Below, one piece after another: positions 8,471 to 17,539 of a stretch of 64,000 nucleotides of DNA. A model generated the notes under the pieces. That model was not told the origin of the DNA. It worked only from the letters and a program-made list of their open reading frames with translations, and did no database searches. The stretch comes from Clostridium sp. (GTDB taxonomy: Bacteria > Bacillota > Clostridia > Lachnospirales > Lachnospiraceae). Numbering within the stretch: the first letter of the stretch is position 1; each line of letters opens with the position of its first letter. Where the stretch lies: assembly GCA_023664775.1 (NCBI GenBank), contig JAMPEW010000003.1, positions 1-64,000 on the forward strand. Direction: 5' to 3'. Made by a program: the position numbers and the translations under genes.

Positions 8471-9946
8471 ATGAAAAAAAAGAAGAAAGCTATTATACCG
8501 ATTATTATTTTACTGATTATCGCAATCTGTGTGGTTGTAGGCATAATTGTGGTAAAAAAGAAAAAAGGAAATGATGTTGAGGGGCTTGTGTATGTTGAAT
8601 CTGTTAAGAACATAACGGGAACAGGCTTTTATGGCGAAAACAGATATATGGGAATTGTGGAATCCCAGGAGACAAAGGGTGTGGAAAAGGCATCTGACAA
8701 GACCGTAAAAACCGTTTTTGTTGAGGTTCAGGACACGGTAAAGGAGGGAGATCCTCTTTTTGAGTATGACACGGAGGAAATGGAGCTGAAGCTGAAGCAG
8801 CTTGAGCTTGAGCTTACAAGCATAAATAACAGCATTACCACGGCAAATCAGCAGATTGCCACATTAAACAGTGAGAAGGAGCAGGTCCCTGCTGAGGAGC
8901 GTATTGAGTACACAAGTCAGATACAGAGCCTTCAGGCGCAGATTAACCAGTATAATTATGATGCCAGTGCAAAGCAGCTTGAAATTGACAGACAGAAAGC
9001 CTCCATGGAAAATGCAACGGTGTATTCTCCGATGGACGGTGTAATCAAGGAAATAAAAAATGACAGCAATGGTTCGTCCACAGCGGACATGGGATATTAT
9101 GATTATAGTGACAGTGACAGCAGTGCCAATGCATTTATTCAGATTATGGCAATGGGTGATTACCGTGTAAAGGGAACGGCAAATGAGATGAATGTTATGA
9201 GCATGTCTGTGGGAACGCCTGTTATTGTGCGCTCCCGTATTGATGAAACACAGACATGGAGTGGAACAATCTCAAAGATTGACACGGAGCATCCGGATCA
9301 GGATAATAACAACTATTATTATTCGCCAGGGACGCAGACAACCAAGTATCCGTTTTATGTTGAGCTTGATTCCATAGACGGTCTTATGCTTGGACAGCAT
9401 TTATATGTTGAGCTTGATTATGGACAGAGTGCAGTAAGGGAGGGCTTATGGCTTGATGAGTTTTACATTGTAATGGATGATGGCACTCCGTATGTATGGG
9501 CGGCAGATAATAAAGACAGGATTGAAAAACGCAAGGTTGAGCTTGGAGAATATGACGAAAATCTTATGCGGTATGAGATCTTGTCAGGAATTTCAGAGGA
9601 GGACAGGATCGCATTCCCTGACAGCTATATTAAGGAGGGAATGAAGGTTACGGAGAACTATGAGGATGTCATGAATCAGAATTTTGAGGGCGGTGACGGA
9701 GAACTGTTTGATGAAATGCCTGACGGAGAAATGATTGATTATGATATGCCGGAGGGAGAGATAATCGATTATGATATGCCGGAGGGGGAAATAATCGATT
9801 ATGAAATGCCTGACGGAGAAGTGATAGATGGCGATATGCCGGAGGGAGAAGTAATAGATGGCGAAATGCCTGCACTGGAGGATAGCTTTATTGACAATGA
9901 AATGTTAGATGACGGTGAGCTGCCTGTGCCTGAGGAGGAACGCTGA
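8471..9946 (+). CDS. HlyD/MacA-like (YknX-type) efflux adaptor 1 with acidic repeat tail
   Basis: A 491-residue membrane-anchored adaptor. A basic KKKKK stretch and one membrane helix (residues about 6-28) are followed by the adaptor core: a split lipoyl-like domain (VEVQDTVKEGDPLFEYDTEEM ... ATVYSPMDGVIKEI) around a coiled-coil hairpin (residues about 95-175), then beta-barrel and membrane-proximal parts. The C terminus carries five 10-residue acidic repeats of the type DMPEGEIIDY (residues about 415-464). GGGAGGA before 8471 fixes the start over an upstream in-frame ATG. First gene of a four-gene operon; it overlaps the ATPase gene by one base. The substrate is unknown. Confidence 0.88.
   Translation: MKKKKKAIIPIIILLIIAICVVVGIIVVKKKKGNDVEGLVYVESVKNITGTGFYGENRYMGIVESQETKGVEKASDKTVKTVFVEVQDTVKEGDPLFEYDTEEMELKLKQLELELTSINNSITTANQQIATLNSEKEQVPAEERIEYTSQIQSLQAQINQYNYDASAKQLEIDRQKASMENATVYSPMDGVIKEIKNDSNGSSTADMGYYDYSDSDSSANAFIQIMAMGDYRVKGTANEMNVMSMSVGTPVIVRSRIDETQTWSGTISKIDTEHPDQDNNNYYYSPGTQTTKYPFYVELDSIDGLMLGQHLYVELDYGQSAVREGLWLDEFYIVMDDGTPYVWAADNKDRIEKRKVELGEYDENLMRYEILSGISEEDRIAFPDSYIKEGMKVTENYEDVMNQNFEGGDGELFDEMPDGEMIDYDMPEGEIIDYDMPEGEIIDYEMPDGEVIDGDMPEGEVIDGEMPALEDSFIDNEMLDDGELPVPEEER
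9713..9862 (+). repeat. Five tandem 30-bp in-frame repeats
   Basis: Units begin at 9713, 9743, 9773, 9803 and 9833, each starting GAAATGCC or GATATGCC, with a partial sixth at 9863. They encode the acidic decapeptide repeats at the end of adaptor 1. Units 2 and 3 are nearly identical, indicating recent duplication or slippage. Confidence 0.95.
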
Positions 9947-10650
9947 TGATACTTGAATTAAAGAATATATATAAAAATTATATTCAGGGAAGTATGGAGG
10001 TTCCTGTACTCAAGGATATTAATTTATCTGTGGAGGAGGGGGAATATGTGGCAATCATGGGTCCCTCAGGTTCAGGAAAAACTACGCTTATGAATATTAT
10101 AGGCTGTCTTGATAAGCCTACATCGGGTACTTATCTGCTTGGAGGGGAGGATATAGGAAGCTACAAGGATAAGGAGCTTTCCTTTGTGAGAAATAAGAGC
10201 ATTGGCTTTGTGTTTCAGACCTTCAACCTCATGCCGAGACAGTCTGCCCTTGACAATGTGGCTCTCCCGCTGCAATATGCCAAGGTGCCAAAAAAGGAGA
10301 GAAAGCAAAAATGTGTGGACGCTCTTACAAGGGTTGGGCTTGAGGACAGGATTAGCTTTAAGCCGACGCAGCTTTCAGGAGGACAAAAACAGAGGGTTGC
10401 AATCGCAAGAGCTATCGTCAATGAGCCTATGATACTGCTTGCTGACGAGCCGACAGGCGCTCTTGACTCAAAATCAGGTATTCAGGTAATGGAGCTTTTC
10501 AGACAACTGCATGAGGACGGTGCCACAATTATTATGATTACCCACTCGGATGAGATAGCGGGCTATGCGGACCGGGTTATCAGGATTATTGACGGAGAGC
10601 TTTTAGATGAAAGCGAAAAAACAAATGCAGCAGATTCGGAGGTGATATAA
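9946..10650 (+). CDS. MacB/LolD-type ABC transporter ATP-binding protein (YknY-like)
   Basis: A 234-residue ABC ATPase of the MacB/LolD/FtsE group. Walker [10 protein letters not shown] (about residue 40), Q-loop [13 protein letters not shown], signature [14 protein letters not shown], Walker [17 protein letters not shown] and H-loop MITHSDE are all intact. It powers the permease encoded two genes downstream by the mechanotransmission mechanism known for MacB. Start overlaps the stop of adaptor 1 (TGATG) and its own stop overlaps adaptor 2 (TAATG), so translation is coupled. Confidence 0.94.
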   Translation: MILELKNIYKNYIQGSMEVPVLKDINLSVEEGEYVAIMGPSGSGKTTLMNIIGCLDKPTSGTYLLGGEDIGSYKDKELSFVRNKSIGFVFQTFNLMPRQSALDNVALPLQYAKVPKKERKQKCVDALTRVGLEDRISFKPTQLSGGQKQRVAIARAIVNEPMILLADEPTGALDSKSGIQVMELFRQLHEDGATIIMITHSDEIAGYADRVIRIIDGELLDESEKTNAADSEVI

Positions 10651-12017
10651 TGGGAAAAAAGAAAAAAATAATTATATCACTTGTTGTGACTGTTGTAGTT
10701 ATAGGTCTTATTACAGGAATACTCTTGGCAGTAAAAAAGAAAACGAAAAATAAAAAGACCGTTGAGGTATTCTCTGTGTCTGAGCTTTCTGAAAACAGCG
10801 CAAACTTTGGCTCATGGAAGACTATGAGCGGACGGGTCATTATAAAGAATGAACAGAAGATATATTTGAATGCCCAACAGCAGGTGGCAGAGGTGCTTGT
10901 GAAGGAGGGAGACGAGGTAAAGGCAGGAGATGTGCTTATGAGATATGATACAACCTCACAGAACCTTCAGCTTGAGCTTATGGCTGCCGATGTTGAGATT
11001 GCAAGAGTATCAGTTGTGGTTGCTGAACGGGAGCTTGAGAAGCTTAAAAATACAACGCCTGTGGAGCCGACAACGGAACCACCCGTAACGGAGACCCCAA
11101 CGACGGAAGCTCCAACAACAGAGGCGCCTTCTACAGAGGACCCGGGTGCTACGCCTACGGACGCAGAGCAAAATAACAAGCCGCAGGAAAACCCAACACC
11201 AGAACCTGCACCTGTGCCTGCACCAACGCCAACGCCTGTACCTGAGCCGGAGCCGATGCCGCCTGAGGATTTGGAGCCGACTTATACGAAGGAGGAGCTT
11301 GAAAAGGCGATTCAGGATAAGGAAAATGAAATAAAATCTTTACGGACGTCATATCAGCTTGAGCAGATTAAGTATGAAATTGCAAGCTATCAGAGTGCTA
11401 ACGGTGATGTGCTTGCCAATTTTGACGGGGTGGTAAAAACACTTGCCGACCAGGAGGAGAGCATATTAAATAATGAGCCGTTTATGGTTATCGGAACAGA
11501 CGATGGCTATACGGTTCAGTCGGATATTGGAGAATTCAGCCTTATGACCGTCGGCATCGGGAATACCGTTACGATGATGAATTACGAAAACGGAATGACA
11601 TATACAGGCACAATAACTGAAATATCAACGATTCCTTCTGATAATAATTATTACTACGGAATGGTTGAAACCTATTATCCGATTACCATTGCAGTTGACG
11701 ACCCTGAGGGTCTTACGCAAAATTCGTGGCTGGAGGTAAGCCTTGATGGTGGAGTGGCAGATGAAAGTACAGGCGTGATGTGTCTTCAGACAGCCTTTGT
11801 CATGAGTGAGAATGGAAACAGCTATGTGATGAAGCAGGTAGATGGAAAGCTGGAAAAGTGTTATGTAAAAACAGGGAAGAACTATTGGGGCTCCTATGTT
11901 GAGATTTTATCCGGACTTAGTGTGGATGACTATGTGGCATTTCCGTATTTAAGCAGTGCAGTAGAGGGAACAAAAACTGTGGAAACTTCCTTTTACGACA
12001 GTTCATTATTCAGATGA
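10650..12017 (+). CDS. HlyD/MacA-like efflux adaptor 2 with Thr/Pro-rich insert
   Basis: A 455-residue adaptor with an N-terminal membrane helix (about residues 7-27). The lipoyl half (AEVLVKEGDEVKAGDVLMRYD) is followed by a short helix and then, where the coiled-coil hairpin normally is, by an 80-residue low-complexity insert (about 133-210) of PTTEPPVTE, TTEAPTTEAP and PVPAPTPTPVPEPEP character. The second helix (YTKEELEKAIQDKENEIKSLRTSY) and the returning lipoyl half follow. The insert looks like an extracellular, extended, possibly glycosylated spacer. It is a second, non-identical adaptor in the same operon, implying a hetero-oligomeric adaptor ring. Confidence 0.85.
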   Translation: MGKKKKIIISLVVTVVVIGLITGILLAVKKKTKNKKTVEVFSVSELSENSANFGSWKTMSGRVIIKNEQKIYLNAQQQVAEVLVKEGDEVKAGDVLMRYDTTSQNLQLELMAADVEIARVSVVVAERELEKLKNTTPVEPTTEPPVTETPTTEAPTTEAPSTEDPGATPTDAEQNNKPQENPTPEPAPVPAPTPTPVPEPEPMPPEDLEPTYTKEELEKAIQDKENEIKSLRTSYQLEQIKYEIASYQSANGDVLANFDGVVKTLADQEESILNNEPFMVIGTDDGYTVQSDIGEFSLMTVGIGNTVTMMNYENGMTYTGTITEISTIPSDNNYYYGMVETYYPITIAVDDPEGLTQNSWLEVSLDGGVADESTGVMCLQTAFVMSENGNSYVMKQVDGKLEKCYVKTGKNYWGSYVEILSGLSVDDYVAFPYLSSAVEGTKTVETSFYDSSLFR

Positions 12018-12033
12018 TGTGAGGAGGGTGATT

Positions 12034-13299
12034 ATGTTAGAGAATATACGATTATCTTTTCAGGGTATATGGGCACATAAAATGCGTTCCTTCCTTACCA
12101 TGCTTGGAATCATAATAGGAATTGCCGCCATTATAGCCATTGTTTCCACAATAAAGGGAACAAGCGAGCAGATAAAGGACAATTTGGTAGGCTCAGGCGA
12201 TAATGTTGTACAAATTCAGCTTTATGAAGGGGACTGGAATTATTATTCGGGCGATAATGCTACCCCGGAAAATATGCCTATGATAGATGAAGCAATCAAG
12301 GACGAGATACTTGAAATTGATGAGGTTGTTGCGGTATCTGCCTATCGATATGGCTCCATGTATGAGGGCGTTAATTATAAGGGCACAGAGCTTCAGGGCG
12401 TGTCGGTATATGGCATTGATAATAATTATTTTGATTTAATGGAATACCGTGCGGTAAAGGGAAGATTATTTGTTGACCATGACAGACAAGCGTACAAAAA
12501 ATATATTATTTTAGATAATACTGCAAGTAATGCTTTGTTTGCAGGCGAGGATCCGATTGGAAAGACAATGGAGATAAAGGGCGACCCATATATCGTTATC
12601 GGCGTGGTAGATAAGATGGACGGATTTTCACCTAAAATTGAGAACATGGATGATTATTATACTTACTATTCCGATTCGGCACAGGGAAAGCTGTTTTTCT
12701 GTGAAAACATATGGCCTATGATTTATGCCTTTGACGAGCCTTACAATGTTGTTGTAAAGGCAGAAAATACGGAGGCAATGACGCAGGCGGGAAAGAAAAC
12801 GGCAGATTTATTAAACGGATATATGCCTTCCACAGAGGGGGAGGACTCAACCTACAAATATAAGAGTGAGGATTTGCTTGAAAAGGCAAAGGCGCTTCAG
12901 GATCTTTCTGCATCAACAAGCCAGCAGCTTATATGGATTGCAAGTATTTCGCTTCTTGTAGGTGGAATTGGCGTTATGAACATTATGCTTGTGTCCGTAA
13001 CGGAAAGAACGAGGGAAATTGGTCTGAAAAAGGCGCTTGGGGCAAGGAAAAAGGTTATTTTGGCACAGTTTCTCACGGAAGCCTCCGTGCTTACAAGCTT
13101 AGGCGGAATTATAGGAGTCGGCGCAGGAATCGGACTTGCATACCTGATATCGGGAATTGCTGAGGTGCCTGTGGCAATCAGCGGTTCTGCCATTGTAATA
13201 TCGGTTGCATTTTCCATGGTGATAGGCGTCGTATTTGGACTGATACCATCCGTTAAGGCGGCAAATCTTAACCCGATAGATGCATTAAGATATGAGTAG
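12034..13299 (+). CDS. MacB-like ABC transporter permease (YknZ/FtsX family)
   Basis: A 421-residue permease with four membrane segments: one N-terminal (MRSFLTMLGIIIGIAAIIAI, residues about 20-40) and three C-terminal (about 300-415), with a roughly 250-residue extracellular MacB-PCD domain between. The typical FtsX motifs GIGVMNIMLVSVTERTREIG and LKKALGARKK are present, and the protein ends NPIDALRYE as MacB proteins do. An in-frame GTG at 12019 lies inside the ribosome site GAGGAGGG, so 12034 is the start. The operon resembles B. subtilis yknWXYZ, exporting peptides or toxins; the substrate here is unknown. Confidence 0.93.
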   Translation: MLENIRLSFQGIWAHKMRSFLTMLGIIIGIAAIIAIVSTIKGTSEQIKDNLVGSGDNVVQIQLYEGDWNYYSGDNATPENMPMIDEAIKDEILEIDEVVAVSAYRYGSMYEGVNYKGTELQGVSVYGIDNNYFDLMEYRAVKGRLFVDHDRQAYKKYIILDNTASNALFAGEDPIGKTMEIKGDPYIVIGVVDKMDGFSPKIENMDDYYTYYSDSAQGKLFFCENIWPMIYAFDEPYNVVVKAENTEAMTQAGKKTADLLNGYMPSTEGEDSTYKYKSEDLLEKAKALQDLSASTSQQLIWIASISLLVGGIGVMNIMLVSVTERTREIGLKKALGARKKVILAQFLTEASVLTSLGGIIGVGAGIGLAYLISGIAEVPVAISGSAIVISVAFSMVIGVVFGLIPSVKAANLNPIDALRYE

Positions 13300-13314
13300 A
13301 AAAAGGTAATATTT

Positions 13315-13578
13315 ATGAAAATAGAAAACGATACGGAAAAAACAAATATGGATAATGAGAATTTGGAATATTTATCCTCGCTCAGAAAACGTAAAGGCTC
13401 AAGAATAATTGCATGGATTTGTCTTGTCATTATAGCTGCTGTCATTATAGCAACTATTATCACGGGTGTAACCGGCAGCAAATATTTTGCAGGCTGCTTA
13501 TTTCTGTGCATCATTGTCCCTATCCTTATGTATGTATTTTTGTGGGTTGGGAAGCTGTTGTTCAATTCCGATAAATAA
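13315..13578 (+). CDS. Small membrane protein, unknown function
   Basis: An 87-residue protein with a charged N-terminal 27 residues (rich in Asn, Glu, Lys) and two hydrophobic helices (about 30-50 and 56-80). It starts 15 nt after the permease stop with AAAAAGG upstream, so it is probably the last gene of the export operon. No family is recognised; it could be an accessory membrane component or immunity-type protein. Confidence 0.6.
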   Translation: MKIENDTEKTNMDNENLEYLSSLRKRKGSRIIAWICLVIIAAVIIATIITGVTGSKYFAGCLFLCIIVPILMYVFLWVGKLLFNSDK

Positions 13579-13582
13579 AGCA

Positions 13583-13611
13583 TTGAAAAAACTTGCATTT
13601 TTTGGTATACT
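13583..13611 (+). promoter_or_regulatory. Putative sigma-A promoter of the SEC-C gene
   Basis: TTGAAA (13583-13588), 17-nt spacer and TATACT (13606-13611) lie 45 nt upstream of the SEC-C protein start. Confidence 0.7.
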
Positions 13612-13655
13612 TATTCATTGCATAACAGTAGATAAACATGGATAGGAGAGTAAAA

Positions 13656-14159
13656 ATGGGATTATTAAAGGATTGGCGTGACCATGCATATGGTCTTGAT
13701 GACAGGACACCAGAGGGTGAAAAATTTTGGTATGACCATTTCCAGCAGGAAAAATCTATATATGAAAAAATACTCAGCAATCCGAAGGAGTATATAAAGG
13801 GGACCATAAAGGACCTTGCGGAGCTTTTCGGAGTAAGCATCGAAACTATGGTAGGCGTTCTTGACGGTATTGATGACAGTCTTATTACGTCAAATAATCT
13901 TGAGGAGGCTGACGAGAATACGGAGGTTTCTCTTGCGTATGATGTTGAAAAGCTTTATATGAATATGGTGGGCTGCAATGCTGAGTGGCTTTATACGCTT
14001 CCTCAGTGGGACGACATTCTTACAGAGGAGAGAAGAAAAGAGCTTTACAAGATTGAAAAATCTTCAAAAACGATTGTCAAGCCGCCAAAGGTTGGACGTA
14101 ATGACCCGTGTCCTTGTGGAAGCGGCAAAAAGTACAAGAAGTGCTGCGGGGCAAATTAA
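13656..14159 (+). CDS. SEC-C metal-binding motif protein
   Basis: A 167-residue protein that ends in a textbook SEC-C zinc motif, [17 protein letters not shown], like the C terminus of SecA. The preceding 140 residues are acidic and helical with no recognised enzyme motif. An in-frame ATG at 13638 is upstream, but GGAGAG lies between it and 13656, so the latter is used. The helicase gene starts one base after its stop, so the two are probably translated together. SEC-C tails bind zinc and often contact the ribosome or SecB; a role here is inference. Confidence 0.85.
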   Translation: MGLLKDWRDHAYGLDDRTPEGEKFWYDHFQQEKSIYEKILSNPKEYIKGTIKDLAELFGVSIETMVGVLDGIDDSLITSNNLEEADENTEVSLAYDVEKLYMNMVGCNAEWLYTLPQWDDILTEERRKELYKIEKSSKTIVKPPKVGRNDPCPCGSGKKYKKCCGAN

Positions 14160-14160
14160 T

Positions 14161-16014
14161 ATGAAGTACAGTAAGGAACAGACAGATGCGATTATGCATG
14201 TGGAGGGTCCTATGCTTGTGGCTGCGGGACCGGGAAGCGGGAAAACTGCCGTTATTACAAGACGAATAAAGTATTTGATAGAATCTGCAGGAGTAAATCC
14301 TGCAGATATTCTTGTTATAACCTTTACAAGGGCTGCGGCAAATGAGATGGAAAACCGGTTTCAGGCTATGACGGAGGGAAATTATTATCCCGTAAGGTTC
14401 GGAACATTTCATTCTATTTTCTTTTGGATTATAAAAACTGCTTATCAGCTTGACAATTCCAGTGTTATATCAGAGAGTGAAAAAAGAATAATGATAGAAA
14501 GGCTGGTTGGTGATATTTCAGCAAAGCAAAAGTATAACCTGCTTGACAATAAGGAGGATACTATAAGTAGCATCATATCGCAGATTGGCATTGTGAAATC
14601 GGATATGATAGACATTGACAATTATTACAGCAGTGATTTACCGGAAAACATTTTTAGGCAGATATACAAGGCATATGACGCTAATATGAGGCGAAACGGT
14701 AAAATTGACTTTGACGATATGCAGGTTATGTGCTATCAGCTTTTAACCTCAAGAGCTGATATACTTTCCCGGTGTAACAATATTTTTAAGTATATTTTGG
14801 TGGATGAATTTCAGGACAGCAACAAAATTCAATATGAAATTTTTAAGCTGCTTTCCGGGGAGAGGAAAAATGCTTTTGTTGTGGGAGATGACGATCAGTC
14901 GGTGTATGGCTTCCGAGGGGCACGACCTGAAATTATGAGGCAGTTTACAAAGGATTTTTCTGATACAAAGGTCGTGCTGTTAGGGAAAAATTACAGATGT
15001 GATGCAGGTATTACAAAGGCATCCGCAGTGATAATAAGCGGAAACAAAAACAGATTTGAGAAAAAGCTGTATGCGCAGAGCTCTGACGAGGGACTTGTAA
15101 AAATTCAGCTTACGAAGGATCAGCAGGAGGAGTATAAGCTTGTGCTTGCCAACATTGACAGGCATGTAAAAAGCGGTATTCCATTGGAAAAGCAGGCAGT
15201 CATATACAGGACAAATTTACAGCCGAGAAGACTTGCGCTTACGCTTAACAGGATGGGAATCCCGTATACAATGAATGATTTACTGCCAAATATATTTGAA
15301 AATTATTTTGTCAGGAGCATTATTGATTATATGAGGGTTGCGGCAGGAGATACAAGCAGGGCGGCTTTTTTACGGATTATGAATAAGCCGGGGCGGTATT
15401 TAAGCCGTGATGTTTTGGTAAAGGACCCGATAGATTATGATGATATAAGATGGCGGCTTCGGTATAAGCAGTATATTGTGGATAAGCTGGATAAGCTTGT
15501 GGCAGATTTAAAGCTTTTAAAAAAGATGAAGCCCTATGCGGCGGTAAATTTTATAAGAAAGGGAATCGGCTTTGATGACTATGTGAGCTGGTACTGCGGG
15601 GAAAGGAAAATTGACCAAACGGAAATTGAGGAGCTTATGGAGGAGCTTTCTGAGATGGTGCATCAGATGGAAAGCTATGGCGAGCTGTTTGAATTTATCG
15701 CTGAGTATGGGGATTTATTAAAAAACACCAACAAGGCAGGAAAAGAGAAAAAGGGGCTTAACCTTATGACGATGCACGGGTCAAAGGGACTTGAATTTGA
15801 TGTGGTTTACATCATTGATTTCATTGAGGGCATTGTGCCGTACAAAAAAGCGAAAACTGCCGAGGAGCTTGAGGAGGAGCGGAGAATGATGTATGTTGCA
15901 ATGACAAGGGCGAAGCATGAGCTTTATATTTATTCTCCTTTGCGCAAAGGCTCAAAGGAATGTACAATAAGCAGGTTTTCCAAGGGCTTGAAAAGCTATA
16001 TCTGTCATGCGTGA
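14161..16014 (+). CDS. UvrD/PcrA-like superfamily 1 DNA helicase
   Basis: A 617-residue SF1A helicase, shorter than UvrD/PcrA (about 720). Motifs in order: Q-motif YSKEQTDAIMH, Walker A AAGPGSGKTAVITRR, Ia ITFTRAAANEM, II DEFQDSN, III GDDDQSVYGFRGA, IV NYRC, V MTMHGSKGLEFDVVYI, VI RRMMYVAMTRAKHEL. The C-terminal Tudor-like extension of PcrA is absent. Although the frame is open upstream, that part overlaps the SEC-C gene; the ATG at 14161 gives the canonical N terminus. It likely acts in repair or removing obstacles from DNA, translationally coupled to the SEC-C protein. Confidence 0.92.
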   Translation: MKYSKEQTDAIMHVEGPMLVAAGPGSGKTAVITRRIKYLIESAGVNPADILVITFTRAAANEMENRFQAMTEGNYYPVRFGTFHSIFFWIIKTAYQLDNSSVISESEKRIMIERLVGDISAKQKYNLLDNKEDTISSIISQIGIVKSDMIDIDNYYSSDLPENIFRQIYKAYDANMRRNGKIDFDDMQVMCYQLLTSRADILSRCNNIFKYILVDEFQDSNKIQYEIFKLLSGERKNAFVVGDDDQSVYGFRGARPEIMRQFTKDFSDTKVVLLGKNYRCDAGITKASAVIISGNKNRFEKKLYAQSSDEGLVKIQLTKDQQEEYKLVLANIDRHVKSGIPLEKQAVIYRTNLQPRRLALTLNRMGIPYTMNDLLPNIFENYFVRSIIDYMRVAAGDTSRAAFLRIMNKPGRYLSRDVLVKDPIDYDDIRWRLRYKQYIVDKLDKLVADLKLLKKMKPYAAVNFIRKGIGFDDYVSWYCGERKIDQTEIEELMEELSEMVHQMESYGELFEFIAEYGDLLKNTNKAGKEKKGLNLMTMHGSKGLEFDVVYIIDFIEGIVPYKKAKTAEELEEERRMMYVAMTRAKHELYIYSPLRKGSKECTISRFSKGLKSYICHA

Positions 16015-16036
16015 CAATGCAAATATTATTTTCGTG

Positions 16037-16065
16037 TTGCACATAATACGGTTTATGGTTAAAAT
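16037..16065 (+). promoter_or_regulatory. Putative promoter of the MBOAT operon
   Basis: TTGCAC (16037-16042), 17 nt and TAAAAT (16060-16065) lie 32 nt before the acyltransferase start. Confidence 0.65.
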
Positions 16066-16097
16066 ACAGTAAGAATGATTAGGTAGGGAAAGATAGC

Positions 16098-17513
16098 ATG
16101 CTGTTTTCAAGTATCACATTTTTGTTCACATTTTTACCATGTGTGATTTTGATATATTACATAAGTTCAAAATCCATCAGAAATTTTATTCTGATGCTTT
16201 TTAGCATGATTTTTTATGCATGGGGCGAGCCGAAGTATATTTTTGTAATGCTGGCTTCCATTATTGTGGGCTATGGAATGGGGCTTTTGACGGATTATTA
16301 CAAAAAAAAGGACAGGGATAAGACGGCAAGGCTTGCCATGATTATTTCTGTGCTTGTCAATCTTGGAATTTTATTTTTCTTTAAATATATTGGATTTTTT
16401 ACGGAGAATTTAAACAAAATACCGGGGATTGAGCTTAAAGTGTTAGGACATGCCCTGCCCCTTGGTATTTCCTTTTATACGTTTCAAATATTATCCTATT
16501 CGGTTGATGTATATCGGGGAAAGGCAAAATGCCAGAAAAATATCATAAATCTTGCCGCATATATTACATTGTTTCCACAGCTTATTGCAGGTCCTATCGT
16601 GCGTTATGAGACGGTTGCCGAACAGCTTGACAATAGGACGGAAAGCACTAGCTTGTTTGGTGACGGCGTAAACCGTTTTGTTACGGGGCTTGGAAAAAAG
16701 GTTCTTATTGCAAATCTGTGTGGTGAGCTATTTGATAAGCTGTCAGGACTTCCCGTAAGTGAGAATACGGTCGTGCTTTCGTGGATTTGTTCTATTGCAT
16801 TTTCACTTCAGATTTATTTTGATTTTTCAGGTTATTCGGATATGGCGATTGGCCTTGGAAAAATGTTCGGATTTGAGTTTTTGGAAAACTTTGATTATCC
16901 GTATATCTCAAAGAGCATAACGGAGTTTTGGCGAAGATGGCATATTTCTCTCAGCACATGGTTTCGGGATTACGTTTATATTCCCCTTGGAGGAAACAGA
17001 AGGGGAAAGGGCAGGACCCTTTTCAATATTTTTATTGTGTGGCTGCTCACGGGCTTTTGGCACGGTGCAGAGTGGAATTTCATAATATGGGGACTTTATT
17101 ATTTTGTGCTTCTTATGCTTGAAAAGCTGTTTTTATTGGAATGGCTTAAAAAAGCCCCTGGTATCATTGCAAGGCTTTATTCTTTATTTTTTATAAATTT
17201 GGGATGGGTTATTTTTGCTTATGACAAGCTGCCTGCGCTTAAAGGTGCGGTTTTCAATATGTTCGGAGGCTCAGGGCTTGCATTTTCCAATGACCTTACG
17301 ATATATTACCTTCTTTCCTTCGGACTGTTTTTTATCATTGCATTTGTGGGGGCTACGCCTGTTCCGAAAATGCTTGCAGCGAAATTTTTAAATCATAAAA
17401 AGGAAGGTCTTGTGACGGGATTTCATGCTGTGTTTATATTGTGCGTGCTTCTCTTGTCCACTGCATTTTTGGCAAGCGAGGCATTTAATCCGTTTTTGTA
17501 TTTTAGATTTTAG
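16098..17513 (+). CDS. MBOAT family O-acyltransferase (AlgI/DltB-like)
   Basis: A 471-residue polytopic membrane protein, about ten helices. Family hallmarks are present: LPLGISFYTFQILSYSVDVYRG, FPQLIAGPIVRY, DFSGYSDMAIGLGKMFGF, ISLSTWFRDYVYIPLGGNR and the catalytic-His stretch LLTGFWHGAEWNFIIWG. Such enzymes pass acyl (usually acetyl) groups across the membrane onto exported polysaccharides or teichoic acids. The next gene encodes a DHHW-motif protein, the usual partner that completes the transfer outside. The acceptor polymer is not identified. Confidence 0.94.
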   Translation: MLFSSITFLFTFLPCVILIYYISSKSIRNFILMLFSMIFYAWGEPKYIFVMLASIIVGYGMGLLTDYYKKKDRDKTARLAMIISVLVNLGILFFFKYIGFFTENLNKIPGIELKVLGHALPLGISFYTFQILSYSVDVYRGKAKCQKNIINLAAYITLFPQLIAGPIVRYETVAEQLDNRTESTSLFGDGVNRFVTGLGKKVLIANLCGELFDKLSGLPVSENTVVLSWICSIAFSLQIYFDFSGYSDMAIGLGKMFGFEFLENFDYPYISKSITEFWRRWHISLSTWFRDYVYIPLGGNRRGKGRTLFNIFIVWLLTGFWHGAEWNFIIWGLYYFVLLMLEKLFLLEWLKKAPGIIARLYSLFFINLGWVIFAYDKLPALKGAVFNMFGGSGLAFSNDLTIYYLLSFGLFFIIAFVGATPVPKMLAAKFLNHKKEGLVTGFHAVFILCVLLLSTAFLASEAFNPFLYFRF

Positions 17514-17539
17514 CTGATTTTCAAAAGGAGCATTGTTTT

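Noticed and set aside
13978-14160. Upstream extension of the UvrD-like helicase frame
   Set aside because: It overlaps the SEC-C protein in another frame and adds residues that do not resemble helicases; the ATG at 14161 gives the standard Q-motif N terminus.
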